From contig CBIHRS010000002.1 of the NCBI GenBank assembly GCA_966212505.1, forward strand, positions 186,001 to 250,000: 64,000 nt of DNA. The letters run 5' to 3'. The stretch comes from CAMLIZ01 sp966212505 (GTDB lineage: Bacteria > Pseudomonadota > Gammaproteobacteria > Burkholderiales > Burkholderiaceae_C). The notes beneath the pieces are model-generated. The model was not told the DNA's origin and made no database searches. It was given only the letters and a program-made list of their open reading frames with translations. The position numbers and the translations under genes were made by a program. Below are positions 61,593-64,000 of this stretch, one piece after another (position 1 is the first letter of the stretch; each line of letters starts with the position of its first letter).

Positions 61593-62162
61593 ATGAAGAC
61601 GCTTCTGACCTGCACCGCGATGCTGGCCGCCCAGGCTGCCTGCGCCGGCGAAGACAACTGGTACAAGATCCAGATGGCCTGCGACGCCGCGGCGTCGACC
61701 GTGCACCTGGGCGACCTGAGCCTCGTGAGCCCGGAGCCGGCGAGCCGCATCACCGAGCTGTCGTTTCCGCGCATCCCGCGCTCGAAGGAGACGAACAGCT
61801 GGGGTGAGCGCTACCGCATGCCGAGCAAGGCCACCGTGAAGCGCACCTGCGGCGCGTTCACCATCGTCACCCGCAGCAGGTTCCTCAACGAGAACATCGA
61901 TGGCGAACTCGGTGCGATCGAGTTCGGAACCGTGGAGGTGCGCCGCGGCGACCAGACGGTGCTGCCCGAAACGGCCCTCGAAGAATGCAGCCCATCAGTG
62001 GAGCGCTACAAGTTCTTCGGCGAATGCCCCGATCGATGGGCCCGCACCATCACCATCCGGCAGGAGGAGGGCGCGAAGAGCCTGCTGCTGCGCGTGGTGA
62101 GGGACTATCGCAACGACGAAGGCACGCTGCAACAGCGGGTCGACGAGACGCGGGAGCCGTAG
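61593..62162 (+). CDS. Exported hypothetical protein
   Basis: Predicted 189 residues. A signal peptide ends C-A-G-E at about 19. The remainder is soluble with five Cys residues, including I-Q-M-A-C-D and E-C-S-P and E-C-P-D-R, suggesting disulfides. No domain is recognised. It starts 7 bp after the TonB-like lipoprotein stop, so the two are likely co-transcribed. Confidence 0.7.
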   Translation: MKTLLTCTAMLAAQAACAGEDNWYKIQMACDAAASTVHLGDLSLVSPEPASRITELSFPRIPRSKETNSWGERYRMPSKATVKRTCGAFTIVTRSRFLNENIDGELGAIEFGTVEVRRGDQTVLPETALEECSPSVERYKFFGECPDRWARTITIRQEEGAKSLLLRVVRDYRNDEGTLQQRVDETREP

Positions 62163-62165
62163 CCC

Positions 62166-62498
62166 ATGGGCAAGCCCGGTCTTTGTCCGTTGCACGGTGG
62201 GCAACGCTTCATTCCGACTTCGCCGATGTTGCATGCTGCTGCCTTGGAGGGTAGCCAAGCGGACGCAGCAGAAGTCATCCTGCTGTGCATACGCCAATCG
62301 GACGGCAGCCTCTGCAGCCTGACGGTCGACCGGCGCTTCCTCGAGTCGTTCGGCATCGAGGCGACGGGTGAAGCCGTGATGTTGCTGGACCGGGATGTGC
62401 AGGCAAAGCGCATGAACGACAGGCTGCTGCTGCAAAAGGTCTTGGGAGGCATGCGCGACACATGGACGTGCGTACGCTGCCTGGAGGCGGTCGTATGA
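62166..62498 (+). CDS. Hypothetical protein
   Basis: Predicted 110 residues, soluble, with five Cys residues including the closing pair C-V-R-C. No signal peptide or known domain. Base composition is visibly lower in GC, with more A/T at third positions, than the preceding genes. It begins 3 bp after the previous stop and its TGA overlaps the next ATG (ATGA), so it is coupled to the membrane protein gene at 62495. Function unknown. Confidence 0.6.
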   Translation: MGKPGLCPLHGGQRFIPTSPMLHAAALEGSQADAAEVILLCIRQSDGSLCSLTVDRRFLESFGIEATGEAVMLLDRDVQAKRMNDRLLLQKVLGGMRDTWTCVRCLEAVV

Positions 62499-63271
62499 CA
62501 GCGCTACGCCGAAGCATTGCCGCCGTCGCCCTTGTCGGCACTCTGGTGTTCGGTGCAGCCTTTGTTGCTTCGTTTGCGGTGCCTGGCTTCGTGGAGCGCG
62601 TGACCCGCGTTGCGATCCAGGTCGAAGTGGAGCGTCGCACGCACAAGAAGATCGAGGCGTTGCAGAACGCGCGACTGGTCACGGCGGCCAGACGTGTGCA
62701 GGGCGAGAACGCCGCGCGCATCGGTCAATTGCATCGCGAAGTGCTCGATGGCCTGCCTGCACGGGTGGCTGCAGTGGTGGCGCGCATGCGTGATCTGGAC
62801 TGCGAGTGCCGGAAGAAGATCGAGCGTGCGGTGGAATTCGCCATCGACGGACAGGTCGTGCAACTGACACAGCTGAACGAACGGCTGGAGATGCTGATCC
62901 GCAGTCAGTACATGGAGGTATCGGAGAAGCTGACCTTTGAGTTCCGCGTATTCACCGGCGCCAACACGCTGGTCATGCTGCTGCTGGGACTGGCCGTGCT
63001 GGTTCGCCGCCGTGCCGATATCCACCTGTTGCCGACAGCTGCCGTGCTGACCGGTTCGGCAGTCACGGTGGGATGGCTCTATCTGTTCAAACAGGATTGG
63101 CTGCACACCATCCTCTTCAGCGACTACGTCGGCTGGAGCTATTTCGGCTACCTGGCCCTTGCGCTCGTCTTGCTGGGCGACTTGTTCTTCAATCGAGCAC
63201 GTGTGACGACGCTCATGTTGAATGGCGCGGCCTCGGTTGTCGGCAGCGCTGTCTTCGTGCTTCCGTGCTGA
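62495..63271 (+). CDS. Hypothetical membrane protein with coiled-coil region
   Basis: Predicted 258 residues. One N-terminal helix (about 8-30) is followed by a charged helical stretch (about 35-145), with several heptad-like Leu/Val positions and a C-E-C pair, probably extracytoplasmic. Four further helices follow between about 150 and 258. The topology resembles a small sensor or mechanosensitive-like membrane protein, but no family is recognised. GC content is lower than in the surrounding genes. It starts in the stop of the preceding gene. Confidence 0.65.
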   Translation: MTALRRSIAAVALVGTLVFGAAFVASFAVPGFVERVTRVAIQVEVERRTHKKIEALQNARLVTAARRVQGENAARIGQLHREVLDGLPARVAAVVARMRDLDCECRKKIERAVEFAIDGQVVQLTQLNERLEMLIRSQYMEVSEKLTFEFRVFTGANTLVMLLLGLAVLVRRRADIHLLPTAAVLTGSAVTVGWLYLFKQDWLHTILFSDYVGWSYFGYLALALVLLGDLFFNRARVTTLMLNGAASVVGSAVFVLPC

Positions 63272-63382
63272 TTCGCCGTCTCGGATCCGCTCGTCGGGCC
63301 GCCGAAACCGCTTGTCGTATGCGATCGTGAGTTGTGAAGCAATTCGTATCTGCGGCGCCGACCGCGCCCGTACGATGGCTTC

Positions 63383-63474
63383 GCACAGTTGGCAAACCCG
63401 CTGAAAGGCGGGGACGCAAAGCCTCCGGTCTTCGTGCCGCACACCACGGCAAAAGATAGCGGGGTTGCCCTCGA
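63383..63474 (+). promoter_or_regulatory. Cyclic-di-GMP-I (GEMM-I) riboswitch
   Basis: The aptamer hallmarks are in order: GGCAAACC (63391-63398), a GAAA-capped hairpin (63402-63406 region), GGGACGCAAAGCCTCCGG (63411-63427) and GATAGCGGGGTTGCC (63455-63469). GGCAA pairs with TTGCC to close P1. The 303-bp gap from 63272 to 63574 holds only this element and its leader. A hairpin GGCCG-TCCAT-CGGCC (63542-63556) lies 7 bp before the ribosome binding site at 63564-63568 and may be the expression platform acting on translation of the gene at 63575. Confidence 0.95.
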
Positions 63475-63574
63475 CCGGGATGGGTCATGTCCATTCCGTT
63501 CGTGCGTCCCAGGGTTTCCGCTTGCGCCTCATCGAAAACCCGGCCGTCCATCGGCCACTTGTGAAGGACGCAGC

Positions 63575-64000
63575 ATGAAATCTTCCTTGATCCTCCTGGC
63601 CCTGTTCTCGGCCACCGCCGCGACGCATGCCGCCGATACCGGCGCGCAGGTGAATGCACTGTTCCGCGTGCTCAAGCCCGATGGCACGACGGTGCTCGGC
63701 CAGGCCGCCATCTCGCCTGGCGGCGGCGCGATGGCGACGATCAACGTGAAGGCTTCGGATGCGCTGGTGGCCGCCAACGGCAAGTGCGCCTTCAACGTCA
63801 AATACGACGAGGTGTCGTCGAAGGCGCTCACGGGCACCACCAACCGCCTCTACAGCAACGACACACTGATCGCGCAGAACACCGCCATCGACCTGCAGGC
63901 CGGCGTGATGCGAACGATCTGGACGCAGCCGTATTTCTCGGCGGGCCAGAACAACGTCAAGGTGGTGATCAACGCCACGGCGGCCAACCCGAGCGTGGGC
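63575..64000 (+). CDS. Exported protein controlled by a c-di-GMP riboswitch, 3' end outside the window
   Basis: 142 codons are visible, with no stop before the window ends. The start has an AAGGA ribosome binding site at 63564-63568. The first about 20 residues (M-K-S-S-L-I-L-L-A-L-F-S-A-T-A-A-T-H-A-A) are a signal peptide. The visible mature part is Ala/Asn/Thr-rich with beta-like strands (F-R-V-L-K-P-D-G-T-T-V, V-K-V-V-I-N-A-T) and one Cys. The family is not recognised; a surface, matrix or filament-associated protein would suit c-di-GMP control, but this is inference. Confidence 0.8.
   Translation, partial: MKSSLILLALFSATAATHAADTGAQVNALFRVLKPDGTTVLGQAAISPGGGAMATINVKASDALVAANGKCAFNVKYDEVSSKALTGTTNRLYSNDTLIAQNTAIDLQAGVMRTIWTQPYFSAGQNNVKVVINATAANPSVG

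Overview
The window is very GC-rich, densely coded DNA with almost no gap above 200 bases. Gene content (class I-type PHA synthase, Gram-negative trimeric-type porin, PEP-CTERM and JDVT-CTERM sorting signals, ECF42 sigma operon, GEMM-I riboswitch, MlaE/MCE lipid-transport genes, DUF4266/DUF3570/ApbE cluster) points to a betaproteobacterium of the order Burkholderiales, plausibly the Rubrivivax/Leptothrix/Piscinibacter/Methylibium neighbourhood. The genus cannot be fixed from sequence reading alone. No rRNA, tRNA, insertion sequence, integrase, CRISPR array or origin was seen.

Layout. 1-16 kb is a stress and envelope block: two P-type cation ATPases, an FtsH-type protease, an L,D-transpeptidase with a YcbK-like partner, a tandem universal stress protein and a PHA synthase, plus DJ-1/AraC regulators and YceI. 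FNR/Anr-type half-site pairs sit in two of its divergent promoter regions, which recalls low-oxygen loci of other Burkholderiales. 16-31 kb holds a hybrid histidine kinase, a MacB-like ABC exporter with its adaptor, an OmpA-type lipoprotein, and a PAS-GAF-GGDEF-EAL protein translationally coupled to MlaE/MlaD/lipoprotein genes. 31-40 kb contains small membrane-linked stress proteins, a kinase fusion, a DUF4132 protein, a complete ECF42 sigma operon (YCII/DGPF, SRPBCC and VOC proteins) with a recognisable ECF42 promoter, and a PEP-CTERM protein. 40-53 kb holds two more hybrid kinases, a hemerythrin-like protein, an orphan solute-binding protein, a MocR regulator with a striking palindrome, a porin with a textbook terminator, a sedolisin-type peptidase and a QseBC-like two-component pair.

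The most interesting region is 53.5-61.1 kb. A small glutamic-type intramembrane protease of the CPBP/MrtJ kind is followed 4 bp later by a cytochrome c plus six-repeat choice-of-anchor D protein ending in a JDVT-CTERM-like tail. Then come TlpA thioredoxin, DUF4266 lipoprotein, DUF3570 barrel, ApbE flavin transferase and DsbD. The DUF3570 protein carries a D-x-x-S-G-A-T motif, the type of site ApbE flavinylates. Together with an FNR-like box (9 of 10 conserved bases) upstream, this reads as an oxygen-regulated envelope redox module combining heme, flavin and thiol chemistry with dedicated C-terminal sorting.

The right end holds small uncharacterised genes, two of them of visibly lower GC. A GEMM-I cyclic-di-GMP riboswitch then precedes an exported protein cut off by the window edge.
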